Part shown: positions 55,521 through 64,000 of the stretch, in pieces
Layout of the letters: each line of letters starts with the position of its first letter
Position numbering within the stretch: the stretch's first letter is position 1
Source of the DNA: Shewanella indica
GTDB lineage: Bacteria > Pseudomonadota > Gammaproteobacteria > Enterobacterales > Shewanellaceae
Direction of reading: 5' to 3'
Assembly (NCBI RefSeq): GCF_002836975.1
Contig: NZ_NIJK01000047.1
Location: 62,001 to 126,000, forward strand
DNA: 64,000 nt
Notes under the pieces: generated by a model
The model's database searches: none
Told to the model about the DNA's origin: nothing
The model's input: the letters and a program-made list of their open reading frames with translations, nothing else
Made by a program: the position numbers and the translations under genes

Positions 55521-56264
55521 ATGCCTCTCTCGTCTGAGTCCAGACCCAGTTCCTGGGATAGTTTGCCCGCCGGTGAGACTATCAAACGTGAACTGGAAAG
55601 CAAACTGGCCTATTGGTGGCCCAGGGTGTTTGGTTATCATCTGTTGCGCCTGGGTGCCTTAAGCCGCGAACTCGAGATCAAAAACTGTCCGGTCTGGCAT
55701 CAGTTCTCTCTCTTCCCTGATAAAGGTGCTTCAATAGTTGCCGATTTTGCCTCGCTACCGTTGGCGCCGGCCAGCATAGATGCAGTAGTGATGAACCTGG
55801 TGCTGGAGTTTGAGGCAAACCCTTACCGGATTTTGCGTGAAGCCGACAGGGTGCTGGTCAGTGGCGGCTATCTTTTTATAGTAGGAATTAACCCCTTCAG
55901 CTGTGCTTTTTTTGGCAAGTTGCTGCCCAGATTTCAACAGGCCTTACCCTGGAGCGGCCATTTCTTTATGCCGGCCAGGGTTAAAGATTGGCTCGGGCTC
56001 CTGGGGTATCAGGTGGTGCATGACGAGCGGCTCTTATATCATTCGCTGCTCAGCGAATCCGCGCCGTTGAAAATATGGCATCATTGGCAGCAAAAATGGC
56101 TGCCGGGTACCGGCTCTTTGTATCTGTTGGTGGCCCGCAAGCTGGATTCGCCGTTAACCCCCTTGGGGGATAAACGCCGCCAGCGGATCCCTGGTTGGCA
56201 ACCCACGCCGACGCCGGGATTCTCCGGCAGACAATTGGAGCGCGACACTAAAGAAGAGCAATAA
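55521..56264 (+). CDS. YafS-like SAM-dependent methyltransferase
   Basis: 247 residues. The middle carries a class I methyltransferase pattern: ADFASLPLAPASIDAVVMNL then VLEFEANPYRILREADRVLV and GGYLFIVGINPFSCAFFGKL. The N-terminal part WWPRVFGYHLLRLGALSREL is typical of YafS. No target is known. It sits between gloB and rnhA/dnaQ as in E. coli, and a LysR gene begins 5 nt after its stop. Confidence 0.85.
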   Translation: MPLSSESRPSSWDSLPAGETIKRELESKLAYWWPRVFGYHLLRLGALSRELEIKNCPVWHQFSLFPDKGASIVADFASLPLAPASIDAVVMNLVLEFEANPYRILREADRVLVSGGYLFIVGINPFSCAFFGKLLPRFQQALPWSGHFFMPARVKDWLGLLGYQVVHDERLLYHSLLSESAPLKIWHHWQQKWLPGTGSLYLLVARKLDSPLTPLGDKRRQRIPGWQPTPTPGFSGRQLERDTKEEQ

Positions 56265-56269
56265 TTTTA

Positions 56270-57184
56270 ATGCGTATTACCCTGAAACAGTTGATGATTT
56301 TTGAAGCCGTGGCTCGCAGTGGTCAGGTAGTTAAAGCGGCCGAGCGGGTTAACCTCTCCGCGCCGGCCACATCTATGGCGTTGTCGGAACTTGAAAAGCA
56401 GCTCGATACCCGCTTATTCGAGCGTATAGGCAACCGCTTGCAGCTTAACTCTCAAGGCAGCCTACTGCTGCCTCTGGCCAGCGATGTACTGCAGCGCATC
56501 GAGCGCATAGAGCAGGCGTTTACCCCGAATAATCACGAATTGGCCGGTATGTTGAATGTCAGCGCCAGCTCTACCATAGGTAATTTTCTGCTGGCCAAGG
56601 CGGCGGTGGCATTCAGCCAGCAACATCTTCAGACTCAGGTCGACTTGGCGATAGACAATACCCGCAAGGTTATTCGCGATGTGGCCGAGTTTCGCGCCGA
56701 GTTGGGCTTCATTGAAGGTTACTGCCTCGATAGTCGTATCGCCGTATTGCCCTGGCATCAGGACTGTCTCAAGGTATTCTGCCATCCGGCGCACCCGCTG
56801 GCGGGAAGCAAGGTCTCGCCAAGCGAGCTCAAGGGGCTCTCCTGGGTATTGAGAGAAGAGGGCTCAGGCACCCGGGAGTACTTTGTCGATGCTGCCAACC
56901 GCCTTGACCTGCAGCCAGAGGCCCGTTTCTGTTTTCCAACTCCCGATGCCATCAAACAGGCGGTGAAGCAGGGCGCCGGGCTCGGAGTTTTGTCCGAGCT
57001 GACACTGGATAAAGAGCTGGCCCGTAGAGAACTGGCGTTGGTTGAGGTGGAGGGGCTGGCGCTTGAGCGGCCGTTTTACCTTATTCGCCACAAGAGCCAC
57101 AGCCTGACGCCATTGGCGCAGGCCTTTATCGACTTTTGCGGCAAATTTTTGAAACTCAAGACAGTCGCGGACAAAGGGATTTAG
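56270..57184 (+). CDS. LysR-family regulator between yafS and rnhA
   Basis: 304 residues. The helix-turn-helix region is [20 protein letters not shown] and [20 protein letters not shown], followed by [19 protein letters not shown]. The effector domain contains [20 protein letters not shown] and [14 protein letters not shown], a feature of the CbbR/CysL-like subgroup. It begins 5 nt after the yafS-like gene and ends 4 nt inside the tail of rnhA on the opposite strand. The effector is unknown. The gene is not part of the E. coli arrangement. Confidence 0.88.
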   Translation: MRITLKQLMIFEAVARSGQVVKAAERVNLSAPATSMALSELEKQLDTRLFERIGNRLQLNSQGSLLLPLASDVLQRIERIEQAFTPNNHELAGMLNVSASSTIGNFLLAKAAVAFSQQHLQTQVDLAIDNTRKVIRDVAEFRAELGFIEGYCLDSRIAVLPWHQDCLKVFCHPAHPLAGSKVSPSELKGLSWVLREEGSGTREYFVDAANRLDLQPEARFCFPTPDAIKQAVKQGAGLGVLSELTLDKELARRELALVEVEGLALERPFYLIRHKSHSLTPLAQAFIDFCGKFLKLKTVADKGI

Positions 57185-57657
57185 AGGCTGTCCTGATAAC
57201 CCTTATCGATTGTGGCAGGGTTGGCTTCGGCGGCTTCGCGGGCCAGGGCATCGCAACGCTCGTTCTCCGGGTGTCCGGCGTGGCCCTTGACCCAGCGCCA
57301 GTCTATCTGGTGTTGTTGCGTGGCCTTATCCAGCCGCTGCCAGAGATCGACATTTTTCACCGGCGTCTTGTTGGAAGTGACCCAGCCTTTTTTCTTCCAG
57401 CCGTGGATCCATTGGGTGATCCCCTGGCGCATATATTGGCTGTCGCTGGTCAGCACGATTTTACAAGGCTCTTTCAGGCTTTCCAGCGCGATAATGGGGG
57501 CCAGCAACTCCATGCGGTTGTTGGTTGTCAGGGCAAAGCCACCGGAGAGTTCTTTGGTATGTTGTTTATAACGCATGACGACACCATAGCCGCCGGGGCC
57601 GGGGTTGCCCAGGCAAGAGCCATCGGTGTATATCTGGATCTGTTTCAGTTCGCTCAT
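57181..57657 (-). CDS. rnhA: Ribonuclease HI
   Basis: 158 residues from ATG 57657 ([20 protein letters not shown]). It cuts the RNA strand of RNA-DNA hybrids. The four acidic residues are in [26 protein letters not shown] and ERCDALARE. The basic handle [19 protein letters not shown] is present. An upstream extension of 17 codons has no conservation. It is divergent from dnaQ with 72 nt between them, the standard rnhA-dnaQ arrangement. Confidence 0.96.
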   Translation of the reverse strand: MSELKQIQIYTDGSCLGNPGPGGYGVVMRYKQHTKELSGGFALTTNNRMELLAPIIALESLKEPCKIVLTSDSQYMRQGITQWIHGWKKKGWVTSNKTPVKNVDLWQRLDKATQQHQIDWRWVKGHAGHPENERCDALAREAAEANPATIDKGYQDSL

Positions 57658-57729
57658 CAAGTTGTTACCATATCCGGCAAATGCGGGCGAGTATACCCGT
57701 AAATTCACTCAGGAAGCTGCAAAAAATAG

Positions 57730-58476
57730 ATGAATATCATATCGAATGCCAGTCGGCAGATCATTCTTGATACCGAAACCACAGGTATGAACCAGGGCGC
57801 AGGCCCCGTCTATCAGGGCCACAGGATCATTGAGATAGGTTGCGTGGAAGTGATTAACCGCCGCCTGACAGGTCGCACTTTCCACCAATACATCAACCCT
57901 GGCCAACCCATTGATGAAGAAGCGATTGCGGTTCACGGAATTACCAATGAGAGAGTGGCCAACGAGCCAAGATTCCATGAAATTGCCGCCGACTTTATCG
58001 CCTTTATTCAAGGGGCTGAGATTGTGGCTCACAACGCTTCGTTTGACGTGAGCTTTATGGATCATGAGTTTTCCATGACCAATCCCAGGGGGCCGGTGAC
58101 GGCGGATATTTGTCAGATCCTCGACTCTCTGGCCATTGCCAAGTTTTTACACCCGGGGCAAAAGAACAATCTGGACGCCCTGTGTAAGCGTTACCATATA
58201 GACAACTCCCGTCGTGAATATCACGGCGCTTTGCTCGATGCCGAGATCCTCGCCGATGTATATCTGGCGATGACTGGTGGCCAGACCAAGTTCAACCTTT
58301 CCAGCGATCAAGCAGGGCAGGAAGCCGGTGGCATCATGCGTCTCGATACCAATCGCGCAAAACTTAAAGTGATCGCCGCATCGGCCGATGAACTGAATAT
58401 GCATGAGCAAAGGCTCGATTTAGTTGCAAAATCAGGCAAGTGCCTCTGGCGCGACGAGCCACAACCTATGGATTGA
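57730..58476 (+). CDS. dnaQ: DNA polymerase III epsilon subunit (3'-5' proofreading exonuclease)
   Basis: 248 residues. DEDDh motifs are ILDTETTGMNQ, AHNASFDVSFMD and EYHGALLDAEILADVYLAMT (His in motif III). The linker and C-terminal peptide HEQRLDLVAKSGKCLWRD bind the alpha subunit and beta clamp. Length matches E. coli DnaQ (243). It is divergent from rnhA and followed after 8 nt by the TIGR03503-type gene. Confidence 0.96.
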   Translation: MNIISNASRQIILDTETTGMNQGAGPVYQGHRIIEIGCVEVINRRLTGRTFHQYINPGQPIDEEAIAVHGITNERVANEPRFHEIAADFIAFIQGAEIVAHNASFDVSFMDHEFSMTNPRGPVTADICQILDSLAIAKFLHPGQKNNLDALCKRYHIDNSRREYHGALLDAEILADVYLAMTGGQTKFNLSSDQAGQEAGGIMRLDTNRAKLKVIAASADELNMHEQRLDLVAKSGKCLWRDEPQPMD

Positions 58477-58484
58477 AGCAAATA

Positions 58485-59804
58485 ATGGGATTGAGACCAG
58501 CGCTGGGCCTCATGGCGTGTCTGCTGCTTGGCTTCGGGGGGGCGACAGCTGCCGAGATTGTCCCCAAGGAACAGGCTTCAGAGCTTAAGAATCGTTTTCG
58601 GATCGATCATATGGTCGACAGAATCGTACTGCTGGTGCAGCGGGAATACGGCTCCGCCCCTGTGGTGGTGGTCTTGCCCGATGGCAGTAAATGGTATGCC
58701 TCGCGCCACCCGGAGAATGTCAAGTGGACCGATGGGGTTACAGGCGACATGATTTCGGTGGAAAACCCTGTGCCCGGCCCTTGGCAGCTCATTGGTAAAG
58801 TCGTGCCCGGCTCGCAAATTACCCGGGTGTCAGAGTTGGGTATTGAGGTGGATGAGCTGCCTCAACCTCTTTATCAAGGTGAGCGGCTTAAATTGACCGC
58901 CCATCTCACCGGTGATTCGCTGAGAATGCGGCTGCCTGGGCTTGAATATCTATTGAGATGGACCGCGCGTTTTGCCTCTTCCCATCAACCTGGAGATGAA
59001 AACTTTGCTGCCGGTACCCTGATTGTCGGCAGTTATCAGGATAATGGTGAAGCGCTGGATGAAAGGCCTGATGATGGCACTTTCACTGCAAACATTAACC
59101 TCAACCAGCCCTGGGGGGATTACACCCTACAGGTCAATGTGCAAAACGATGTGTTTGAACGGGAGTTTAAACAGGCATTTAGGCTGGAGCCTACTCCTGT
59201 GGATATCAAGGTGCTGGAGCCGGACGATCCTCTGACTCAGCCCTGGGGCCTAATGCTGAGGGCCAACCCTGATATTCTGCGCCTTGAGGAAACCTATTTT
59301 GATATTGAACTCTTGGGACCAGCCGGGTTGCAATTACCGCTTACTGTGCGTCAGCCCAAGGAAGGTAGCACACAGCTTGTGTTGCCCCAAGTGAGTGATT
59401 TTGGCAGTTACCGCATCAAGGGTACTGTCTTCAGTACAGATAAACAGGGAAGGGAACTGGTATTGAGCCTGCCGGAACGTTTCTTCAATTTCGTTGAGCC
59501 TCCCAAGCCGCCACCGAGCGCCGAAGAGATGGCCGCCAGGGCTGCAGTAATAGCAGCCAAAGAAGAGGCGGCAGCCAAAGAAAATGCCCTTTACCTGATC
59601 ATAGGCGGTAACGTTTTGCTACTGCTGTTTGGGGTCGGCGCCATTCTGTTTTGGCGCAAGCGCCAGAGTTTGAAACAGGCCTTGGCTGTGGCTGAGGCCC
59701 AAATGCTGGAACAGCAGCAGTCCAGGCCTGAGGTTGATACTTTACCGGAGATCGATTTGACCTTGCCGGATGAAGATGAACAAAAATCAAACAGAACACT
59801 TTGA
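58485..59804 (+). CDS. TIGR03503-type protein, exported and membrane-anchored
   Basis: 439 residues from ATG 58485, with a signal peptide (cleavage after ATAA, about residue 23). A long periplasmic part with a beta-sandwich-like character follows (VVVLPDGSKWYASRHPENVK, GDYTLQVNVQNDVFEREFK), then a helical Ala/Glu-rich linker and one C-terminal membrane helix (LYLIIGGNVLLLLFGVGAIL). A short acidic cytoplasmic tail closes it. I recall this as a conserved uncharacterised family of Shewanella and Vibrio. It begins 8 nt after dnaQ. Function is unknown. Confidence 0.75.
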   Translation: MGLRPALGLMACLLLGFGGATAAEIVPKEQASELKNRFRIDHMVDRIVLLVQREYGSAPVVVVLPDGSKWYASRHPENVKWTDGVTGDMISVENPVPGPWQLIGKVVPGSQITRVSELGIEVDELPQPLYQGERLKLTAHLTGDSLRMRLPGLEYLLRWTARFASSHQPGDENFAAGTLIVGSYQDNGEALDERPDDGTFTANINLNQPWGDYTLQVNVQNDVFEREFKQAFRLEPTPVDIKVLEPDDPLTQPWGLMLRANPDILRLEETYFDIELLGPAGLQLPLTVRQPKEGSTQLVLPQVSDFGSYRIKGTVFSTDKQGRELVLSLPERFFNFVEPPKPPPSAEEMAARAAVIAAKEEAAAKENALYLIIGGNVLLLLFGVGAILFWRKRQSLKQALAVAEAQMLEQQQSRPEVDTLPEIDLTLPDEDEQKSNRTL

Positions 59805-59860
59805 TTATTAGTAGATTGCTGTTTTTTTGGCTGCTTGAGAGCCGATTAAAGAAAAAGTTG

Positions 59861-59889
59861 TTGACGCTGGCATAGGCTCTACGTATTAT
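59861..59889 (+). promoter_or_regulatory. Sigma-70 promoter of the tRNA-Asp pair
   Basis: TTGACG (59861-59866) and TATTAT (59884-59889) are 17 nt apart, followed by a GC-rich discriminator and the tRNA 16 nt later. Confidence 0.82.
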
Positions 59890-59905
59890 TCCCGGCAACT
59901 TGAGT

Positions 59906-59982
59906 GGAGCGGTAGTTCAGTTGGTTAGAATACCGGCCTGTCACGCCGGGGGTCGCGGGTTCGAGTCCCGTCCGCTCCGCCA
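59906..59982 (+). tRNA. tRNA-Asp (GTC), copy 1
   Basis: A 77-nt cloverleaf: acceptor GGAGCGG pairs with CCGCTCC, D-arm, anticodon loop with GTC (CCTGTCAC), variable loop GGGTC, T-arm GCGGGTTCGAGTCCCGT, and an encoded CCA end. Confidence 0.96.
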
Positions 59983-60033
59983 GTCAAGTTAACGAATTTG
60001 AGTTTTATTGCCCAGGCGATAAAGCAAGATTTT

Positions 60034-60110
60034 GGAGCGGTAGTTCAGTTGGTTAGAATACCGGCCTGTCACGCCGGGGGTCGCGGGTTCGAGTCCCGTC
60101 CGCTCCGCCA
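60034..60110 (+). tRNA. tRNA-Asp (GTC), copy 2
   Basis: Identical over all 77 nt to the copy at 59906-59982, with a 51-nt spacer between them. Both share one promoter and a single terminator, so they form one transcript. Confidence 0.96.
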
Positions 60111-60117
60111 AAATAGG

Positions 60118-60149
60118 AAGCCCAAGCTATTCAATAGCTTGGGCTTTTT
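60118..60149 (+). terminator. Rho-independent terminator of the tRNA-Asp operon
   Basis: A 13-bp perfect stem, AAGCCCAAGCTAT with ATAGCTTGGGCTT, around a TCA loop, followed by TTTG. Confidence 0.92.
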
Positions 60150-60218
60150 GTTACCGCCTTGCAAAATTTTCCATCAAACTATGAGTTAGCCATAGCAGTG
60201 TCTCGTCATTGACCGTAT

Positions 60219-60250
60219 CACAACAAGACGGTTCTAGCCGTCTTGTTGTG
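60219..60250 (-). terminator. Candidate terminator after emrD
   Basis: A perfect 13-bp stem, CACAACAAGACGG with CCGTCTTGTTGTG, lies 8 nt beyond the emrD stop on the minus strand. The following T content is modest. Confidence 0.6.
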
Positions 60251-60257
60251 GCCGAGT

Positions 60258-61472
60258 TCAGAGTGGATCTCCAGCCGTATGCACATCAATATCTGGATGG
60301 GTTCTGGCATAGTTGAGTGCCAACACCACCAGCAGCACCATGGAAGAAGTCAAAAGCCCTATGCTGAGTTGTCCCATCATGGGCACCAGCGACATTAACA
60401 TGGCCGCAAGACCGGCGGCAAAGTTCTGCAGGCCACCGAGCAGGGCACCGGCAACTCCGGCTTGGCGCGGGAAGGGTTCAAGCGCTGCCGATGTCAGTGC
60501 CGGAAACAGTATGCCTGCCCCGGTAAAGAAGAGCACAGAGCCAATCAGTAGGCACCAGCCTATCACCAAAGTTGACAGGCCGGGCAGTAGTAAAAATAGC
60601 GCCCCGGCGCCCAGCAGAGCTACGCCGTGGTGAAACAGTTTATGCAGTGATGCCTGTCTGCCGGCATACCAGGCGCCCAGCAAGTAGCCCGGAATAGGGG
60701 CCACGAAATAGCAGCTGACCATCATGGGACTCATGGCCAACACCTGACCATAGAGAATACCGGCAATAGCCTCAAAGGCGGCAATCCCGGCGAAGGTAGC
60801 CACCAAAGACAGCAGATAACCGCGAAAGGCTCTGTGTTTGAGCACCAAGGCATAAGACTTGAGCACAGATTGCGGCTGGCGTTTTTCTTTGGGCAGGGAT
60901 TCCTTGAATTTCAGCGCCAGGGTGATTACCACGCAGACACCGAAAAATGCCAGGAACCAATACACGGCATGCCAGCCATAATGCATACTCAACACCCCGC
61001 CAATAAAAGGAGCCAGCAGCGGTGAGAACACCACGGCCATGGACACGTAACTGTTGAAGCGCACCAGTTTTTCACCGAAGAAGAAATCTCTTGGAATAGA
61101 ACGGCAAAGGGCGCCGGCACTGGCGGTGCCGCAGCCTTGAATGGCACTGGCAAGCAACAAGGTGTTAAAGCTCCCGGCGCAGGCGGCAATGATAGCGCCT
61201 ATGACGAACAGACTGAGACCGATAAGCAGCAGCGGCTTACGGCCGAATCTGTCCGATACCGGGCCATAAACAAATTGCAGCAGGCCATAGGCCAACAGAT
61301 AAGTGCCCATAATCGCCTGTAACTGACCGGCGCTGACACTGAATTGCTCACCCATCATAGGCAGAGCGGGCACAAAAATGGTTTGGGCTATCTGGCCGCA
61401 GGCGACCATCATCACCAGCATGATTAACAGGGGGCTCAAGGATACGCCGGAAACATTCTCATCAGGTACCAC
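60258..61472 (-). CDS. emrD: EmrD-like multidrug exporter (major facilitator superfamily)
   Basis: About 404 residues from a GTG at 61472 (TGGAG 8 nt upstream). An ATG 28 codons earlier is in frame but adds a leader without membrane character. Twelve membrane helices are predicted. The segments MVACGQIAQTIFVPALPMMG, LQFVYGPVSDRFGRKPLLLI and FTGAGILFPALTSAALEPFP align well with E. coli EmrD (394 residues). EmrD exports uncouplers and other amphipathic compounds. Assignment within the Bcr/CflA group is by resemblance, so substrate range is inference. A GC-rich hairpin (61564-61580) lies in its upstream region. Confidence 0.85.
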   Translation of the reverse strand: MVPDENVSGVSLSPLLIMLVMMVACGQIAQTIFVPALPMMGEQFSVSAGQLQAIMGTYLLAYGLLQFVYGPVSDRFGRKPLLLIGLSLFVIGAIIAACAGSFNTLLLASAIQGCGTASAGALCRSIPRDFFFGEKLVRFNSYVSMAVVFSPLLAPFIGGVLSMHYGWHAVYWFLAFFGVCVVITLALKFKESLPKEKRQPQSVLKSYALVLKHRAFRGYLLSLVATFAGIAAFEAIAGILYGQVLAMSPMMVSCYFVAPIPGYLLGAWYAGRQASLHKLFHHGVALLGAGALFLLLPGLSTLVIGWCLLIGSVLFFTGAGILFPALTSAALEPFPRQAGVAGALLGGLQNFAAGLAAMLMSLVPMMGQLSIGLLTSSMVLLVVLALNYARTHPDIDVHTAGDPL

Positions 61473-62043
61473 AGTCAATACTCCACAACCTTGATACAGA
61501 ACTAAAAGATCGTTTGGGAAGATACGCAAAGACGAGTGCCGGATAGGGAGGCGCATCTTCCTGCTCGGGGTCTCCCCGAGACGGGCGCTATCATACTCGG
61601 CTATTTTGCAATTTCAATGACAGAAGTCGCTGTTAAACAAGAAAAAACTAGGGATATTGATAACTTTTCATCCGGCACAATAGTGTGTAATTATTAGTTT
61701 ACAGTTGTTGGGTTGATTCTTGGGCAAAGCCAACAGTAAGTCATCTCTGTAACCCGCACACCTTCGCTTTTATTGGTTTTGAAGTCAGCAGTTGAATATT
61801 GATGTGGAATAAGATGTTTACAGTCTGCTTTGGTAAATTAATTTTTGGATCCCAAGCCTGTTACTCGTGTTATCGGCAAGCCGCCAGCATTCCCCCCGGG
61901 AAAGAGTGAGCTTAAAGCGCTTGCTGCAACCAGGATGCGGCAGTAAACTGCGCCGGCCATTAGGTTCGGCTGTCACTGCCTCAACACCGCACCTAATCCA
62001 ATGGCACAAACTAGCTATTAAGTCATTGTCATTCGGGATATTC
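61473..62043. other. Intergenic region between emrD and the DTW-domain gene
   Basis: About 570 nt, divergent. It contains a palindromic hairpin, CTCGGGG-TCT-CCCCGAG (61564-61580), near the emrD leader. The rest is AT-rich up to about 61860, then mixed. I cannot fix a promoter. Small frames here have no recognisable product. Confidence 0.5.
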
Positions 62044-62838
62044 ATGTCAATTCAACCTCACGCGGTTCACCGCCTGTATGAACACCGTCAGTCGCTGTCG
62101 ACCAAACCTTATGCATCAAGGGGCAAGAATCTTGTTCGCTGCGGTCGTTGTCTGTTGGAGCAGAGCTTTTGTACCTGTGAGCACAGGCGACTGTTGCCTT
62201 CCAAAGCGGCGTTTGCGCTGGTTATGTATGATGCCGAGGTATTGAAACCCAGCAACAGTGGGCGTTTGATAGCCGACCTCATTCCGGATACCCATGCCTT
62301 TCTCTGGTCGCGAACTCAGCCGGACCCTCAACTCTTGGCCTTGCTGGAAAATCCGGATTATCAACCCTACCTGGTGTTTCCTGGGGAATATGCCTTACCT
62401 GGGCAAGAGGTGGTGACTGAGGCTTTGAGTGAGGTGCTCGCTAATCAGGGAGAGCCCGAGCAAGCCAAGCTGCCGCTGTTTATTGTGCTCGATGGCAGTT
62501 GGCGTGAGGCAGTGAAGATGTTTCGCAAGAGTAGTTATCTGCATCAATTACCTATGCTGTCATTCAGCGCTGAAACCTTGGCTCGCTATCAGCTTAGAAA
62601 GGGCAGCCGCGACTTTCAGATGGGCACCGCCGAAGTGGCGATATTAACTCTGCAATCTTTAGGGGAACAAGGCTGCGCCGAAGCCTTGGATACCTGGTTT
62701 AAGCTCTTTATCAGCAGCAGTTTGGCAACCCGCAGTCGCTTGGTAAAAAATAAGCCAGAACAAATTCAAATACTCAAACAGCAGTTTACCCGCCAGGTCG
62801 CCGATTTGTATTCCGAACAGATAACTTATCGTCCCTAA
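62044..62838 (+). CDS. tapT: DTW-domain tRNA aminocarboxypropyltransferase
   Basis: 264 residues from ATG 62044. A Cys cluster opens the domain (VRCGRCLLEQSFCTC, residues 31-45). The DTW region reads VLDGSWREAVKMFRKSSY; the motif is DGSW here. A long-frame extension upstream to 61867 has no conservation. DTW proteins such as E. coli TapT (YfiP) transfer an aminocarboxypropyl group from SAM to U47 of tRNA. The E. coli protein is 232 residues, so there are about 30 extra here, mostly N-terminal. Assignment to TapT rather than a sister DTW group is not certain. Confidence 0.8.
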   Translation: MSIQPHAVHRLYEHRQSLSTKPYASRGKNLVRCGRCLLEQSFCTCEHRRLLPSKAAFALVMYDAEVLKPSNSGRLIADLIPDTHAFLWSRTQPDPQLLALLENPDYQPYLVFPGEYALPGQEVVTEALSEVLANQGEPEQAKLPLFIVLDGSWREAVKMFRKSSYLHQLPMLSFSAETLARYQLRKGSRDFQMGTAEVAILTLQSLGEQGCAEALDTWFKLFISSSLATRSRLVKNKPEQIQILKQQFTRQVADLYSEQITYRP

Positions 62839-62851
62839 CCAGGGATGATAA

Positions 62852-62879
62852 TTGACAAGTAGCTTCAAGCACTTACACT
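62852..62879 (+). promoter_or_regulatory. Candidate sigma-70 promoter of the RND adaptor gene
   Basis: A perfect -35 TTGACA (62852-62857) with TACACT (62874-62879) at 16-nt spacing, about 76 nt before the ATG at 62956. Confidence 0.55.
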
Positions 62880-62955
62880 GGGAAATAAAACAATCTGGCG
62901 CCAAACGCCGGGTTGTTGAGCCATCAGGACCGCCCATTGAATGTTGGAAGCTGCC

Positions 62956-64000
62956 ATGTCCTTAGTTGTTACTGCACTAAAACCCGTGTTTGCCCGTAAG
63001 GGTTATTTCAATCACTCGATTGCTCCACTATTGCCACTGCTCATTGTCAGTGGTTTTTTATTGCTCGGTTGTGAACCTGAACCCGTGACCATCACCCCCA
63101 AACTGGTGGTGGTGGAAGAGGTTGAGCAGGCGACTGTGCCTGTTTACGGTAATTATGTCGGTATCACCAAGGCTTCGTTGGATGTGGAGGTCAGGGCCCG
63201 AGTCGATGGCTTTGTCGAGGAGCGACTCTTTACCGAGGGCAGCGCTGTCAATGCCGGCGATATCTTATACAAGATAGATAACAAGCCGTATAACGCAGTG
63301 GTTAACCGACTCAAGGCCAATGTTGAGTCACAGCAGGCGATACTGGAAAAGGCGCAGCGGGATGTGAAGCGTCTGAAACCTCTCTATGAACAGGATGCCG
63401 CCAGTCAGTTGGATTATGACAATGCGCTGTCGGCGTTGGCTCAGGCCAAGTCGTCTCTGGCCGCCGGCCACGCCGAGCTGGAAGAAGCGCTGCTGGAGCT
63501 TAGTTACACCGAGATAAGAGCGCCGATCGCAGGTTTAGTCAGTCGCTCCGAGGTGGATATCGGCGCCTTGGTCGGTAGCCAGGGGCAATCCTTGCTGACA
63601 CGGGTGAAGCAGGTGAATCCCATCTATGTCAATTTCAATATGTCGGCGCTGGATTACCTCAATGCCAGACGTCGCATGACCAGTTATAACCAGCAACAGG
63701 AAGCCGAGACTGAAGGCAAGGCGGTAGAAGGGTTTGTACGTATCACCTTGCCGGACAACAGTGAATATCGCTATCTGGGTAACGTCAGTTTCACCGATCC
63801 TCAGGTTAACCCCAGTACAGGTACTTTCGAGGTGAGGGCGGTTTTGCCCAATCCGGACAAGGAGTTGCTGCCGGGTCAGTACACCAATGTCAGGATCAAA
63901 CTCAGTGAGATAGACAATGCCATAGTGATCCCGCAGCGTTCAACCCAGGTGGATCAGGGCGGCGTTTATGTGATGGTGGTGATGCCGGACAATAAGGTTG
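62956..64000 (+). CDS. RND efflux periplasmic adaptor lipoprotein, 3' end cut by window
   Basis: 348 codons are present and the frame is open at the window end. From ATG 62956 (GGAAG 5 nt upstream; an ATG at 62941 is also in frame) there is a signal peptide with a lipobox, GFLLLGCEPEP, Cys at 39. The biotinyl-lipoyl-like half reads YGNYVGITKASLDVEVRARV and VDGFVEERLFTEGSAVNAGD. A coiled-coil hairpin and a beta-barrel part (RAPIAGLVSRSEVDIGALVG) follow. This is the AcrA/MexA group of adaptors, which link an inner-membrane RND pump to an outer-membrane channel. The pump gene presumably lies just outside the window. Confidence 0.9.
   Translation, partial: MSLVVTALKPVFARKGYFNHSIAPLLPLLIVSGFLLLGCEPEPVTITPKLVVVEEVEQATVPVYGNYVGITKASLDVEVRARVDGFVEERLFTEGSAVNAGDILYKIDNKPYNAVVNRLKANVESQQAILEKAQRDVKRLKPLYEQDAASQLDYDNALSALAQAKSSLAAGHAELEEALLELSYTEIRAPIAGLVSRSEVDIGALVGSQGQSLLTRVKQVNPIYVNFNMSALDYLNARRRMTSYNQQQEAETEGKAVEGFVRITLPDNSEYRYLGNVSFTDPQVNPSTGTFEVRAVLPNPDKELLPGQYTNVRIKLSEIDNAIVIPQRSTQVDQGGVYVMVVMPDNKV

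Noticed and set aside
61867-62043. 59-codon N-terminal extension of the DTW protein
   Set aside because: It lacks resemblance to the family and precedes a good ATG at 62044.
1-64000. CRISPR array, phage, transposase or toxin-antitoxin genes
   Set aside because: No regularly spaced repeats, integrase, transposase or known toxin-antitoxin families were seen in any frame.

Overview
The window reads as ordinary chromosomal DNA of a gammaproteobacterium, most likely a Shewanella species. This is inferred from gene content and order, with no database search. The order rsmF-letB-letA-msrC-proQ-prc, pyrD next to zapC, mltD-gloB-yafS-rnhA-dnaQ and a full his operon with a His-rich leader is gammaproteobacterial. 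A 180-kDa-type NAD-glutamate dehydrogenase, a TIGR03503-type protein and the DUF1302/DUF1329/YCF48/RND block fit Shewanella and its relatives. I saw no phage, integrase, transposase, CRISPR array or toxin-antitoxin pair.

Layout. 1-10 kb: rsmF (cut by the window edge), a fused SpmA/SpmB-like membrane protein, a lipid-transport operon (two half-size LetA proteins plus a seven-MCE LetB), SOS-controlled yebG, the free-methionine-sulfoxide reductase msrC, the RNA chaperone proQ and the protease prc. 10-20 kb: pepN with a small DUF2835 gene, then a four-gene envelope block (DUF1302 barrel-like protein, DUF1329 protein, YCF48-like propeller, RND/MMPL pump). 20-27 kb: the giant NAD-glutamate dehydrogenase, pyrD and zapC. 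27-30 kb: a LysR regulator divergent from a metallo-beta-lactamase-fold protein with a changed metal motif, overlapping a DsbA-family gene. 30-37.5 kb: hisGDCBHAF-IE on the minus strand behind a leader peptide with five consecutive His codons and a transcription attenuator.

37.9-50.9 kb: yoaA helicase, hemB, a lipoprotein plus zinc-phospholipase-C-like pair, a flippase-like membrane protein, tsaB followed by a small unknown and an M50-like membrane protease, a secreted methyltransferase-like protein, an alpha/beta hydrolase, fadD and rnd. 51-60 kb: a PAS chemoreceptor, mltD, gloB, a yafS-like methyltransferase, a LysR regulator, rnhA, dnaQ, a TIGR03503 protein and two identical tRNA-Asp genes. 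60-64 kb: an EmrD-like drug exporter, a DTW-domain tRNA-modifying enzyme and the start of an RND periplasmic adaptor cut by the window end.

Most of the window is housekeeping. The points most worth a second look are a dispersed intergenic repeat with one copy lodged inside the his operon between hisF and hisIE and a second copy upstream of the same operon; the DUF1302/DUF1329/YCF48/RND envelope block; the split LetA; a repeat-bearing extra tail on HisD; and the non-canonical metallo-beta-lactamase motif beside a DsbA-family gene. None of these amounts to a clearly new system on sequence alone.
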